A stretch of DNA of 64,000 nucleotides from Shewanella pealeana ATCC 700345. GTDB lineage: Bacteria; Pseudomonadota; Gammaproteobacteria; Enterobacterales; Shewanellaceae. The notes under the pieces are model-generated. The model searched no databases, was not told where the DNA came from, and saw only the letters and a program-made list of their open reading frames with translations. Made by a program: the position numbers and the translations under genes. Positions 52,375 to 61,707 of the stretch are shown here, piece after piece (the stretch's first letter is position 1; the number at the start of each line of letters is the position of its first letter). The DNA is taken from contig NC_009901.1 of the NCBI RefSeq assembly GCF_000018285.1, positions 4,959,001-5,023,000 on the forward strand. The letters run 5' to 3'.

Positions 52375-53703
52375 CTACATGTCGCAGGCTTTTAGTGGCT
52401 TACGTAACTGCGCTCGTACGTTATCCATGCCTGAATAGAACTCTTTCATCATCAGTAGTCCCATCATCTTGCCGTTGTCGGTAACAATCAGGTTATCAGG
52501 GTCAGTTGGGTCGTTCTTAATCGCACCAATCGCCTTCATCGAAGTCATCTCTTTAAACAGCGCTGTGTCTAGGTTAACGCCAAATGTCTCACGGAAATAC
52601 TTACGCGATAGACGACCTGAGAACATGCCTAGCAAGAAACGATACTGCATCACTTCTTTACGACCATAGTTCTTCTGCTGGTCAACACCCATCTGCCCAT
52701 TAGCGATACGCTCTTGGTACTTGCGTAACGAGAAGGTATTCACATAAAGCGTGTCATTCAAGAAACTGAATGAGCCTGAACCTACCCCTAAGTATTCATC
52801 AAAATCGATCACGTACTCATCGAAGCCCTCATCGTTTGCTTTACCAAAAGCCCACGCTGATAACTGATTGTACTGACCGTTTAAGCTATTCAGAATCTGG
52901 CGGTATTGACGCGCCATATCGCCCTGAGGTGCAGCTAACTTACCTTTTACGCTCTTACGAGTTTGGTGAGTGATCATCAATGGATAAGTGGTGATCTGGC
53001 GAGGATCTAGCTTTGACGCCATGTCCAAGTCATGTTGGATCACTTCATCAGTTTGGCCACGGAAACCGAAAATAAGATCGACGTTGATGATCGGAAATAA
53101 CTCTTTTGCCGCCATGATCTTATCGAAAGTCTGTTGTCCAGAACCGAACTTCTCGATTCGATCTGTCATGGCAAGAATATCGTCATTGAAACTCTGCACG
53201 CCGATAGACATACGATCCACTAAGCCTTCAAGCTGCTTAAAGCCAGGACTATCAAGGTGCTGTGGATCCGACTCACAAGACACTTCTTTAATGCTCGGGA
53301 ATAGCTTCTTAGCGTGCTCGATAGTGCGTGCAAGCTCATCTTCAAGCACGGTTGTGGTACCGCCACCGATATACATAGACTCGAAGTCATAGCCTAAGGC
53401 TTTAACCATATCCATCTCTTTACGCAAGGAGATGAAATAAGCGCGCGCCTTATCTTCTTTAAACAGAAAACGATGGAAAGTACAAAATGAGCACAAGGTA
53501 TGGCAGAAAGGGACATGTGCATACAGCATGTACTTTTTGCCTTCAATTGGATTTGGCATCATCTCTGCCGAAACCGTATCGAGTCGTAAATTACGGTCCA
53601 CATAAAACTGCATGACTTTTTCCATACCGCTAATCATCCAATCGGGCGTGGTGATATTGGCGTTATAAGGTTGAACAGAATCAGGCAGAATAATTGACGA
53701 CAT
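52375..53703 (-). CDS. HemN-like (coproporphyrinogen III oxidase family) radical SAM enzyme
   Basis: A 442-residue radical SAM protein with cluster motif CHTLCSFC near 67-74 (CxxxCxxC), then the HemN-type GGGTTTVLEDELARTI near 118, VSCESDPQHL, RMSIGVQSFND and NVDLIFGFRGQTDE. The C-terminal HemN domain follows. Related proteins include true HemN, HemW and the haem-degrading ChuW/HutW type. The N-terminal 60 residues differ from E. coli HemN, and no haem-use genes are adjacent, so the substrate is unassigned. The enzyme is oxygen-sensitive by family. Confidence 0.82.
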   Translation of the reverse strand: MSSIILPDSVQPYNANITTPDWMISGMEKVMQFYVDRNLRLDTVSAEMMPNPIEGKKYMLYAHVPFCHTLCSFCTFHRFLFKEDKARAYFISLRKEMDMVKALGYDFESMYIGGGTTTVLEDELARTIEHAKKLFPSIKEVSCESDPQHLDSPGFKQLEGLVDRMSIGVQSFNDDILAMTDRIEKFGSGQQTFDKIMAAKELFPIINVDLIFGFRGQTDEVIQHDLDMASKLDPRQITTYPLMITHQTRKSVKGKLAAPQGDMARQYRQILNSLNGQYNQLSAWAFGKANDEGFDEYVIDFDEYLGVGSGSFSFLNDTLYVNTFSLRKYQERIANGQMGVDQQKNYGRKEVMQYRFLLGMFSGRLSRKYFRETFGVNLDTALFKEMTSMKAIGAIKNDPTDPDNLIVTDNGKMMGLLMMKEFYSGMDNVRAQLRKPLKACDM

Positions 53704-53915
53704 ATAAGTTCCTATAGAAGAATGCTAATTACAAAAGAACCGGGAAATTGGAATGCACTAGCGGTGAACAAAATTAGCACTTTAAATAAGCATAAAACGT
53801 GATTAGGTTATAACTTAACGTTTCCTATCAATGAAATGTAGTTTTTTTTGTTAAGCGGATCATACTTTAGCGATTGCGCATAAAACATACAGGCTGTATT
53901 TTGCAGCAGATATAA

Positions 53916-53947
53916 AAACACCCCAGCTATTACTAGCTGAGGTGTTT
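53916..53947. terminator. Terminator of formate dehydrogenase cassette 1
   Basis: AACACC and CAGCTA pair with TAGCTG and GGTGTT around TTAC, with one mismatch. It lies 21 bases beyond the fdhC stop on the minus strand. Confidence 0.8.
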
Positions 53948-53968
53948 AGCCATTAAGTGTAAAGAAGA

Positions 53969-54952
53969 TTATTCTTTGTACTTAAGGGTACCGTTTTCTT
54001 TGATTTCATCGAACCAAAGGTTATGGTGTTGGCTTGCCCATGTTTCGTCACAGTAGCCAGAAACCATACACTCCATACCACCTTCAGACATAACCGTTGC
54101 CATGAAGATATGCACGATTGAGAAAGCAGTAATGATGATAGCAGCTACAGAGTGAAGCACTAATGCGATTAGGCTTAATGTGCGGCTAGGCTCGAACAAG
54201 TTCGGGAATAGCAACAACATACCTGATGCAGAAATCACTAGACCGAACACAGCGAATGCCCAGAACCATAACTTCTCACCCGCGTTAGCAAAACCAGCGT
54301 CAGGGTGCTTACCTTTGAATGGACCGAAGTTGATGTAACCACCAACAACCATCATCCACTTAAGGTCATACATTTTAGGCATCTGGTTCTTAGCCCATAA
54401 CGTTACCATAAGCGCCCAACCTAACATGAACGGGATCGCCATGATGTCGTGGATCTGCTTAGCAGCGTTAACTAGGCCAGCCCATAGGCCTTCACCGATG
54501 TACGGCTGAACAAAGTAACGTCCAGCAATTAGCATTAAGCCTGTTAGGATCAATAGCAGACAAGGGATCGCACCTAGCCAGTGAATTGATACGTCAAACT
54601 TAGACCAACGGTATACCAGCTTGCCTGAATAACCACCGTGAAGCTTAGAAATGCCATTCACTTTGATAAACAGAACAAAAATAATGATCATGCCGAAAAG
54701 GGCTGCCATTAACGCTGGAGCAAGAATATCACTACGCAATTCAAGCACACGTAGATCATAGGTGTTGATTGCTTGACCGTGGAATTCACTCGTTGAAGTT
54801 GTACGACCTTCTTCGCCCGCTTTTAGCTGAGCCCAGATTTGGCCGTTGTTAACTTCAATAGTGTCGCCCACTTTGTCAGTAGCGTTAGCAAAAACAGACA
54901 CACTGAAAAACAGTGCAATTGCCACGCCTATGTGTTTTAACCATTTGTTCAT
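53969..54952 (-). CDS. Formate dehydrogenase cytochrome b subunit, cassette 1
   Basis: A 327-residue subunit that anchors FdhAB in the membrane and passes electrons to quinone. It has a signal peptide (about 1-24), an extra periplasmic stretch of about 50 residues (GQIWAQLKAGEEGRTTSTSEFHG), a TM near 78-98 and then four TMs of the cytochrome b556 type with haem His residues in VSIHWLGAIPCLL, QIHDIMAIPF and IALVLHSVAAIIITAFSIVHIFMA. It is nearly identical in large parts to the cassette 2 subunit. Confidence 0.9.
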   Translation of the reverse strand: MNKWLKHIGVAIALFFSVSVFANATDKVGDTIEVNNGQIWAQLKAGEEGRTTSTSEFHGQAINTYDLRVLELRSDILAPALMAALFGMIIIFVLFIKVNGISKLHGGYSGKLVYRWSKFDVSIHWLGAIPCLLLILTGLMLIAGRYFVQPYIGEGLWAGLVNAAKQIHDIMAIPFMLGWALMVTLWAKNQMPKMYDLKWMMVVGGYINFGPFKGKHPDAGFANAGEKLWFWAFAVFGLVISASGMLLLFPNLFEPSRTLSLIALVLHSVAAIIITAFSIVHIFMATVMSEGGMECMVSGYCDETWASQHHNLWFDEIKENGTLKYKE

Positions 54953-55032
54953 AATACGTCCTCTATTACCACTAGGTGGCTCAAACTAATGAGCCACTCA
55001 GGGTACGCTGGAAGTTAGTCAACCTAAGTTGA

Positions 55033-55602
55033 TTAACCCCAAGCTGCGTTTTTAGAACCACGGTATGCAACACGCTCACGGAAGATTGCAGAAACAATCT
55101 CAGCATCACCCGCTAGTAGCGACTTAGTTGCACACAGCTCAGCACACATAGGTAGCTTGCCTTCAGCGATACGGTTTGCACCGTACTTCTGACGCTCTGC
55201 ATCAGAGAAGTTCTCTTCTGGGCCACCCGCACAGAAAGTACACTTGTCCATCTTACCGCGCGCACCGAATGCACCCTGTTTAGGGAACTGTGGCGCACCA
55301 AATGGGCAAGCGTATAGGCAGTAACCACAACCGATACAAGTATCTTTGTCGTGAAGTACGATGCCATCTTCTGTCTTGTAGAAACAGTTTGCTGGGCAAA
55401 CAGCCATACAAGGTGCGTCGTCACAATGCATACAAGCAACAGAGATAGAGGCTTCGCCCTTCTCACCGTCATTGATAGTTACTACGCGACGACGTTGAAT
55501 TCCCCACTCAAGAGCAGAGTCGTTTTCGTTCTTACATGCTGTGACACAACCGTTACACTCGATGCAGCGCTTGGTATCACATAAAAATTTCATTGTAGCC
55601 AT
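55033..55602 (-). CDS. Formate dehydrogenase iron-sulfur subunit, cassette 1
   Basis: A 189-residue ferredoxin-type subunit that relays electrons from FdhA to the cytochrome b. It has four [4Fe-4S] sites: CDTKRCIECNGCVTACK, CMHCDDAPCMAVCP, CIGCGYCLYACPFGAPQFP and CTFC...CAELCATKS. No signal peptide or C-terminal TM, so it is exported with FdhA by the Tat hitchhiker route. Almost identical to the cassette 2 copy. Confidence 0.93.
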   Translation of the reverse strand: MATMKFLCDTKRCIECNGCVTACKNENDSALEWGIQRRRVVTINDGEKGEASISVACMHCDDAPCMAVCPANCFYKTEDGIVLHDKDTCIGCGYCLYACPFGAPQFPKQGAFGARGKMDKCTFCAGGPEENFSDAERQKYGANRIAEGKLPMCAELCATKSLLAGDAEIVSAIFRERVAYRGSKNAAWG

Positions 55603-55631
55603 TCTGGCAATTCTCCTAGCGAATACTGCAA

Positions 55632-58505
55632 TTATGCTTTAGCAATCTGACAAAGTGATGCTTTAGTTTCCTGCATCTGAGTCACTGGGTCATAACCATA
55701 AGTCATTACCGTGTTTGCTGACTCACCAACAATGTAAGGTTTAGTGCTAATGCCACCCGATTCTGGGTATTGCAGATCTTCACCGTGCATCACACCCGCA
55801 AAGTGATAAGGCATCCAAGTCACACCTGGCTTAACGCGTGGAGTTACCATCGCCTTAATTAGGATACGACCACCTTCAGCGCCTTCAACCCAAACGTCAT
55901 CACCGTCACGTAGACCGCGATCAGCAGCGTCTGCAGGGTTGATTTCGATGAACATTTCTTGCTGTAGCTCTGCAAGCCATGGACAAGAACGAGATTCTTC
56001 ACCACCACCTTCGTACTCAACCAAACGGCCTGAAGTTACGATTAGTGGATACTTCTTATCTAGATCATCAGAGATCACTTTGTCTTGTAACGTCTTGAAT
56101 AACGTTGGTAGACGGTGAACTTGCATGTCGTTGTGAGTTGGGTATTTCTCAATTAGATCACGACGTGAAGTGTAGATTGGCTCACGGTGAACAGGCACTT
56201 CGTCTGGGAAAGTCCAAACGCGACAACGTGCTTTAGCGTTACCGTATGGCACCATGTTGTGTGCTAGCGCAACACGTACGATACCGCCGCCTAAGTCAGT
56301 AGACCAAGTACGGTTTTCAGCTAGTGCTTTCTCTTCAGCAGTTAGCTCGTCCCACCAGCCAAGTTGCTTCAGCATCTTGTCATCGAATTGTGGGTAGCCG
56401 TCTTGGATATCAGCACCAACAGAAGCTGAATCTTCAGCTAGAATGCTAACGCCTTCATGCTCAACACCGAAACGTGCACGGAAGTTACCACCACCTTGGT
56501 TAACGTTCATACCTGTGCGGTATAGAATCTGTGAACCAGGGTGCTTCTGCTCTGGAGTACCCCAACATGGCCAAGGTAGACCGTAAGTTTCGCCCTTGTT
56601 CACGCCACCTGGTGCTTCTAGTGTTTCAGAAGAGAAATCACCCCAGTTCATGGTGTGAGCACGGATACGCTCTGGGCTCCAACCTGTGTAACCGATTGAA
56701 CGCATACCTTTAGCGTATTCACGCATGATGTCATCAGGATCAGGCATGTTGCCGTTAACCTTGATGTGCTTAGTCCATGTGTCAGCAATGCCTACATGCT
56801 TCGCGATGCGGTACATGATCTCTAGGTCATTCTTAGACTCGAATAATGGCTCAACAACCTGTTGACGCCACTGTGCACTACGGCCAGAGTTGTTTACTGA
56901 ACCTTCACACTCAAACTGAGTTGCTGCAGGTAGAATGTAAACGCCATCTTGACGACGGTGCATAACACCCGCCATTGTTGGGTATGGGTCAACAACGACT
57001 ACTGTTTCTAACTTGTCCAATGCGTCACGCACTTCCATCTGACGAGTTTCAGTGTTGATTGACTGACCCCAGAAGAATGCTAGACGTAGGTTATCTTTTT
57101 GAGCAAGTTTATCTTTAGCTTCTAACACACCATCTTGCCAGCGTGAACATGGCATACCTGGAGTAGTCATTGGGCTACGACCTAAGTAAGACTTTTGGTC
57201 GAAACGTGCTTTTACAGAATCGAATGGTAGATCCCATACGCGAGACCAGTGGTGCCATGCGCCTTCACCAACGCCGTAGTAGCCTGGTAAGTTGTCGAAT
57301 AGCAGACCCATGTCCGTTGCGCCCTGAACGTTGTCGTGGCCACGGAAAATGTTAGTACCACCACCAGACACACCCATGTTACCTAGCACTAGCTGCAGGA
57401 TAGAGTACATACGCGTGTTAGCGTTACCAACGTGATGCTGAGTACCACCCATACACCAAATTACGGTACCAGGACGGTTAGTCGCCATCTGCTTAGCAGC
57501 AGCATAAACTGCATCGCGAGAAACACCGGTAACGTTTTCAACTTCTTCAGGAGTCCAACGCGCAGCTTCTTCACGGATCTTGTCCATGCCGTAAGCACGT
57601 GTGCGGATGAACTCTTTATCTTCCCAGCCATTTTCAAAAATGTGCCACATTAGACCGTAAACCAAAGGAATATCGGTACCTGGACGTAATGGAAGGTGGA
57701 TATCGGCGTGAGCCATAGTGCGAGAGAAACGTGGATCGGCAACAGTAATTGTCGCGCCGCGCTCTTTAGCGATCATGATGTGCTGCATCGCAACTGGATG
57801 CGCCTCTGCTGGGTTTGCCCCAATCAGGAAGATATTTTTTGCGTTACGAATATCGTTGAAAGAGTTGGTTTGTGCACCGTAACCCCAAGTGTTCGCAACA
57901 CCAGCAACTGTAGTTGAGTGACAAATACGCGCTGAATGGTCAACGTTGTTTGTGCCCCACATTGCCGCAAACTTACGGTACATGTATGCACCTTCGTTTG
58001 AGAATTTCGCACTACCCATGAAGTAAACTGAGTCAGGACCAGATGTTTGCTTGATCTCAAGCATCTTATCGCCGATTTCAGATACAGCTTGTTCCCACGA
58101 AAGCTTCTTCCACTTACCGCCTTCAAGCTTCATTGGGTACTTAACACGCTTATTTGAATGCGTGTGGTAACGTAAGCTCGCGCCTTTAGCACAGTGGCCG
58201 CCAGAGTTGAATGGGTGGTCAAATGCAGGCTCTTGACCTGTCCAAACACCATTTTGAACTTCAGCGTATAGACCACAACCTACCGCACAAGCACTACATA
58301 CAGTACGCTTGATTTCAGTTGGTGCATCATAAGCAACAGTTTGCACTTTAGCTTCAGCTTTACGCATCATGCCTGTGCCTAATAAAGAAGCTGCTGCGAT
58401 ACCACCAGATGTGATACCTGCTTGCTTCATAAACTGACGACGGCTGATACCTAGAGTCTTTTTCTCTACAGTAGGTGCCGCGTTGGATTGGCGAGTTAAC
58501 TTCAT
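55632..58505 (-). CDS. Formate dehydrogenase catalytic subunit (Mo/W-bis-MGD, Cys type), cassette 1
   Basis: A 957-residue periplasmic enzyme that oxidises formate to CO2. It has a twin-arginine signal (SRRQFMKQAG near 20), a proximal [4Fe-4S] motif CSACAVGCGLY near 70, and the active-site metal ligand Cys in SARICHSTTVAGVANTWGYG near 190, where selenocysteine sits in E. coli FdnG/FdhF. Pterin-binding regions include GANPAEAHPVAMQH, RGHDNVQGATDMG and WMPYHFAGVMHGE. Upstream is the small Tat protein; fdhB and fdhC follow closely. It consumes the bis-MGD cofactor made by genes earlier in the window. Confidence 0.95.
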   Translation of the reverse strand: MKLTRQSNAAPTVEKKTLGISRRQFMKQAGITSGGIAAASLLGTGMMRKAEAKVQTVAYDAPTEIKRTVCSACAVGCGLYAEVQNGVWTGQEPAFDHPFNSGGHCAKGASLRYHTHSNKRVKYPMKLEGGKWKKLSWEQAVSEIGDKMLEIKQTSGPDSVYFMGSAKFSNEGAYMYRKFAAMWGTNNVDHSARICHSTTVAGVANTWGYGAQTNSFNDIRNAKNIFLIGANPAEAHPVAMQHIMIAKERGATITVADPRFSRTMAHADIHLPLRPGTDIPLVYGLMWHIFENGWEDKEFIRTRAYGMDKIREEAARWTPEEVENVTGVSRDAVYAAAKQMATNRPGTVIWCMGGTQHHVGNANTRMYSILQLVLGNMGVSGGGTNIFRGHDNVQGATDMGLLFDNLPGYYGVGEGAWHHWSRVWDLPFDSVKARFDQKSYLGRSPMTTPGMPCSRWQDGVLEAKDKLAQKDNLRLAFFWGQSINTETRQMEVRDALDKLETVVVVDPYPTMAGVMHRRQDGVYILPAATQFECEGSVNNSGRSAQWRQQVVEPLFESKNDLEIMYRIAKHVGIADTWTKHIKVNGNMPDPDDIMREYAKGMRSIGYTGWSPERIRAHTMNWGDFSSETLEAPGGVNKGETYGLPWPCWGTPEQKHPGSQILYRTGMNVNQGGGNFRARFGVEHEGVSILAEDSASVGADIQDGYPQFDDKMLKQLGWWDELTAEEKALAENRTWSTDLGGGIVRVALAHNMVPYGNAKARCRVWTFPDEVPVHREPIYTSRRDLIEKYPTHNDMQVHRLPTLFKTLQDKVISDDLDKKYPLIVTSGRLVEYEGGGEESRSCPWLAELQQEMFIEINPADAADRGLRDGDDVWVEGAEGGRILIKAMVTPRVKPGVTWMPYHFAGVMHGEDLQYPESGGISTKPYIVGESANTVMTYGYDPVTQMQETKASLCQIAKA

Positions 58506-58523
58506 CGCTGTACTTCTCCTAGA

Positions 58524-58721
58524 CTAGCCGCGTAAGCTATTGTAATAACTGCGAATATGTGCAGTTTCATGATAGCCGTTTTCATTTTTTGTGCTGACTT
58601 TCGTTTCACTTGCTTGAGCAACACTTACGCCAGTAGCGGCGATAGCGACACTTGCAGTGCCACCGATAGTTAATGCTTTCAGCAAAGATCTGCGGTTCAG
58701 ATCAGGCTGTTGCTTGTTCAT
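58524..58721 (-). CDS. Small Tat-targeted formate dehydrogenase region protein
   Basis: A 65-residue protein with a twin-arginine signal (LNRRSLLKALTIGG) and a short tail HIRSYYNSLRG. It matches the small Tat-target proteins found in front of formate dehydrogenase genes in Shewanella-type bacteria, whose role is not known. ATG 58721, behind AGGAG, is the start; a longer in-frame reading to 58820 is unlikely. It is 18 bases upstream of fdhA. Confidence 0.85.
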   Translation of the reverse strand: MNKQQPDLNRRSLLKALTIGGTASVAIAATGVSVAQASETKVSTKNENGYHETAHIRSYYNSLRG

Positions 58722-59599
58722 TTTCACTCCTAGTAGGAAGGAATAGTTTTGTTTATAAACACTTAAGATAGATCCAATAACGCTACGACTTGCAACGCAG
58801 GTTAATCGTCTGTTACCCAAACGCTTAACATTGTAAAAAGTGTATATTCATTAGAGCTACCCCCAATATAGCTCGCGTAATATAAAGAGTTTCAATGTTT
58901 GAAAAGTTGATCTAAATCCGATTAAACACCCGATTTTAGCGCGATCGAACAAAAAGTGTTAACTAGAGCATGTTTTAAGACACCAACTAACGCACAACCA
59001 CAAATAAATGCGCAACCAACTGAAACCACCACACGTAAAAGTAACTAGCCATCAGCAACTTACACAATAAACCACCAATAACACCACTTTATAACACGTG
59101 TTACCTCCAAACCAGAATTAAGCAGTGATAACCACCAACATACTCACTTTGTGGTGTAAGTTTGTTGTTTTTTGGTGATAAACAAACAGGCAATTATGTA
59201 GAAAAACTTGAGCTACGCATGCTCTTAACACCCTTTAACGTTAGCGAACATAAAGCGGCTGCCAACGTGGTGAAATCAAGTATTGAGAGCTGTTTTATAT
59301 GGGGATTTAACTGTGCGTTTACATAGTTTGAGTGGCTGTAAGGTAAACATGGCTTTCATATACCAATAACCGCTGGCACTGAAGACTTGCGCTAAGGCTA
59401 CTGCTAGCGAAAAAGAGAGATGACTCAAGCTTGGATGATTGTAACCACTATAGATAGATTGCAGCTGAATGCCGCCCCAACTGTGTTTAACAGCGCCATA
59501 GAGACTTGGTTAATAATAGTCTCAAAATCTGCGACACTCGTCGTTGTAGAGCGTCCTGGCAGGTACTAGATATTGAATCACTTTAGCAACAGACTCTAA
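58722..59599. other. Upstream region of the fdh cassette 1, no gene seen
   Basis: About 880 bases without a credible gene. It should hold the fdh promoter. Exact AACCACCA octamers occur at 59024, 59070 and 59130, with related GTGGTG/GGTGAT words at about 59150-59178, which may be binding sites of a regulator. The remaining part to 59599 is unremarkable. Confidence 0.4.
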
Positions 59600-59926
59600 T
59601 ACCAATCAGTATAAGAAGTTGATCTACTCAGAGTGCTTTTTGGCAAACTAATTTAAGGCGAATGGACGACATAATGGTTGTTCCCTTATGAGTTCATTCA
59701 ACGCAGAATTAGGCAGCCAAAAACACTCCTTACAGGCGAGTCTTAGCGGTTCTGATGCTGTGACTCTTATGGAACAAGAGGGAGCTTGAACCTAGTTTAA
59801 CTATGCTCTTCACTCGCTGCAAACCACATGGATGTGGTGAATGTCATTAATGCAGGAGCATTTAATGACCTTGCCTCAGGACCGCTAAACTCTCGCTGAG
59901 CGATCAAATCTTTATACTGATTGGTA
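59600..59926. mobile_element. MITE-like element, 327 bp
   Basis: The left end TACCAATCAGTATAAGAAG...TTGATC (59600-59624) and the right end, read in reverse complement, TACCAATCAGTATAAAGAT...TTGATC (59902-59926) form about 25-bp inverted repeats with few mismatches. TAA flanks both sides (59597-59599 and 59927-59929), a likely 3-bp target duplication. The interior is structured: GAGTG-TTTTTGGC against GCCAAAAACACTC, ACCACAT/ATGTGGT and GTCATTAATGC/GCATTTAATGAC. No coding capacity. The parent transposase is not in the window. Confidence 0.75.
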
Positions 59927-59949
59927 TAATCCCGACGCTGTTTGCCTTA

Positions 59950-59975
59950 AGTTATACCAATCAGGATATGATTTT
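59950..59975. repeat. Solo end fragment related to the MITE
   Basis: TTATACCAATCAGGATATGATT resembles the element's terminal repeat (TACCAATCAGTATAA) and lies about 25 bases beyond its right end. Probably a relic of another insertion. Confidence 0.5.
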
Positions 59976-60000
59976 GCTGTACTCAGCGATTTTTAGCTAA

Positions 60001-60030
60001 AAAAATGCCCCGACATAGTCGAGGCATTAT
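60001..60030 (-). terminator. Terminator of formate dehydrogenase cassette 2
   Basis: AATGCC and CGAC pair with GTCG and GGCATT around ATA, with a mismatch; on the minus strand it is followed by a T-run. Confidence 0.78.
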
Positions 60031-60052
60031 TTAGACAATATTCAAACGAGTA

Positions 60053-61033
60053 CTAGTCTTTGTACTTAAGGGTACCGTTCTCTTTGATCTCATCGAACCA
60101 AAGGTTATGGTGCTGGCTTGCCCATGTTTCATCACAGTAACCAGAAACCATACACTCCATACCACCTTCTGACATTACCGTTGCCATGAAGATATGCACG
60201 ATTGAGAAAGCAGTAATGATGATAGCGCCAACAGAGTGAAGCACTAGTGCGATTAAGCTTAGTGTACGGCTAGGCTCGAACAAGTTCGGGAATAGCAACA
60301 GCATACCTGATGCTGAAACTACTAGACCGAACACTGCGAATGCCCAGAACCATAACTTCTCACCGGCGTTAGCAAAACCCGCGTCTGGGTGCTTACCTTT
60401 GAATGGACCGAAGTTGATGTAACCACCAACCACCATCATCCACTTAAGGTCATACATCTTAGGCATCTGATTCTTAGCCCACAGCACAGTCATCAGCGCC
60501 CAGCCAATCATGAACGGGATCGCCATGATATCGTGGATCTGCTTCGCACCATTAACTAGGCCAGCCCACAGACCTTCGCCTATGTATGGTTGGAAGAAGA
60601 AACGTCCAGCCAGTAAGGTTAAGCCGGTCAGGATCAATAACAGACAAGGAATAGCCCCTAGCCAGTGAATCGATACATCAAACTTAGACCAACGGTAAAC
60701 CAGCTTGCCTGAAAAACCACCGTGCAGCTTAGAGATACCGTTCACTTTGATAAACAGTACAAAGATAATGATCATGCCGAAAAGGGCAGCCATCATTGCT
60801 GGCGCAAGAATATCACTACGCAAATCAAGTACACGTAGGTCATAGGTGTTGATTGCTTGACCGTGGAACTCACTTGTTGAAGTGGTATAGCCTTCTTCGC
60901 CCGCTTTTAGCTGAGCCCAGATTTGACCATTCACTTCATTGGTGTCACCCACTTTAGGGGCGTCTTGGGCAAATACAGACACACTAAATAAAAGTGCAAT
61001 TGCCACGCCTATGTGTTTGAACCATTTGTTCAT
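60053..61033 (-). CDS. Formate dehydrogenase cytochrome b subunit, cassette 2
   Basis: A 326-residue paralogue of the cassette 1 subunit with the same layout: signal peptide (ending VFA), periplasmic stretch, then five membrane segments and the same haem-ligand His motifs. Differences cluster in the signal peptide and first mature residues (DAPKVGDTNEVNG) and near LTLLAGRFFFQPYIG. ATG 61033, behind AGGAGGTGAT, is the start. It anchors the second formate dehydrogenase. Confidence 0.9.
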   Translation of the reverse strand: MNKWFKHIGVAIALLFSVSVFAQDAPKVGDTNEVNGQIWAQLKAGEEGYTTSTSEFHGQAINTYDLRVLDLRSDILAPAMMAALFGMIIIFVLFIKVNGISKLHGGFSGKLVYRWSKFDVSIHWLGAIPCLLLILTGLTLLAGRFFFQPYIGEGLWAGLVNGAKQIHDIMAIPFMIGWALMTVLWAKNQMPKMYDLKWMMVVGGYINFGPFKGKHPDAGFANAGEKLWFWAFAVFGLVVSASGMLLLFPNLFEPSRTLSLIALVLHSVGAIIITAFSIVHIFMATVMSEGGMECMVSGYCDETWASQHHNLWFDEIKENGTLKYKD

Positions 61034-61108
61034 ATCACCTCCTGATTGCTGCAAGCAACCTCAATGAGGCAGCTTGCAGCGATTATGGACTAACGCAATA
61101 TTTGAGGC

Positions 61109-61678
61109 TTAACCCCAAACATTTTTGTTAGAACCACGGTATGCAACACGCTCACGGAAGATAGCAGAAACAACTTCTGCGTCACCCGCAAGTAATGACT
61201 TAGTTGCACACAACTCAGCACACATAGGTAGCTTACCTTCAGCGATACGGTTTGCACCGTACTTCTGACGCTCTGCTTCAGAGAAGTTCTCTTCTGGGCC
61301 GCCGGCACAGAAAGTACACTTATCCATCTTACCGCGAGCACCAAAAGCACCTGATTTAGGGAACTGTGGCGCGCCAAATGGGCAAGCGTATAGGCAGTAA
61401 CCACAACCGATACAGGTATCTTTGTCGTGCAATACGATGCCATCTTCTGTCTTGTAGAAACAGTTTGCTGGGCAAACTGCCATACAAGGTGCATCACTAC
61501 AGTGCATACATGCTACTGAGATTGATGCTTCGCCTTTAACACCGTCATTGATAGTCACTACGCGACGACGTTGAATTCCCCACTCTAGAGCAGAGTCGTT
61601 TTCGTTCTTACATGCTGTGACACAACCGTTACACTCGATGCAGCGCTTGGTATCACATAAAAATTTCATTGTAGCCAT
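61109..61678 (-). CDS. Formate dehydrogenase iron-sulfur subunit, cassette 2
   Basis: A 189-residue subunit with the same four [4Fe-4S] motifs as the cassette 1 protein; only about ten residues differ, for example CMHCSDAPC for CMHCDDAPC and GSNKNVWG at the end for GSKNAAWG. Such close identity suggests recent duplication or gene conversion. Confidence 0.93.
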   Translation of the reverse strand: MATMKFLCDTKRCIECNGCVTACKNENDSALEWGIQRRRVVTINDGVKGEASISVACMHCSDAPCMAVCPANCFYKTEDGIVLHDKDTCIGCGYCLYACPFGAPQFPKSGAFGARGKMDKCTFCAGGPEENFSEAERQKYGANRIAEGKLPMCAELCATKSLLAGDAEVVSAIFRERVAYRGSNKNVWG

Positions 61679-61707
61679 TCTGGCAATTCTCCTAGCTAAT
61701 TCTGCAC

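Noticed and set aside
57900-57960. Selenocysteine codon in formate dehydrogenase
   Set aside because: The metal-ligand position reads as a normal Cys codon (ARICHS) in both FdhA genes; no in-frame TGA occurs there.
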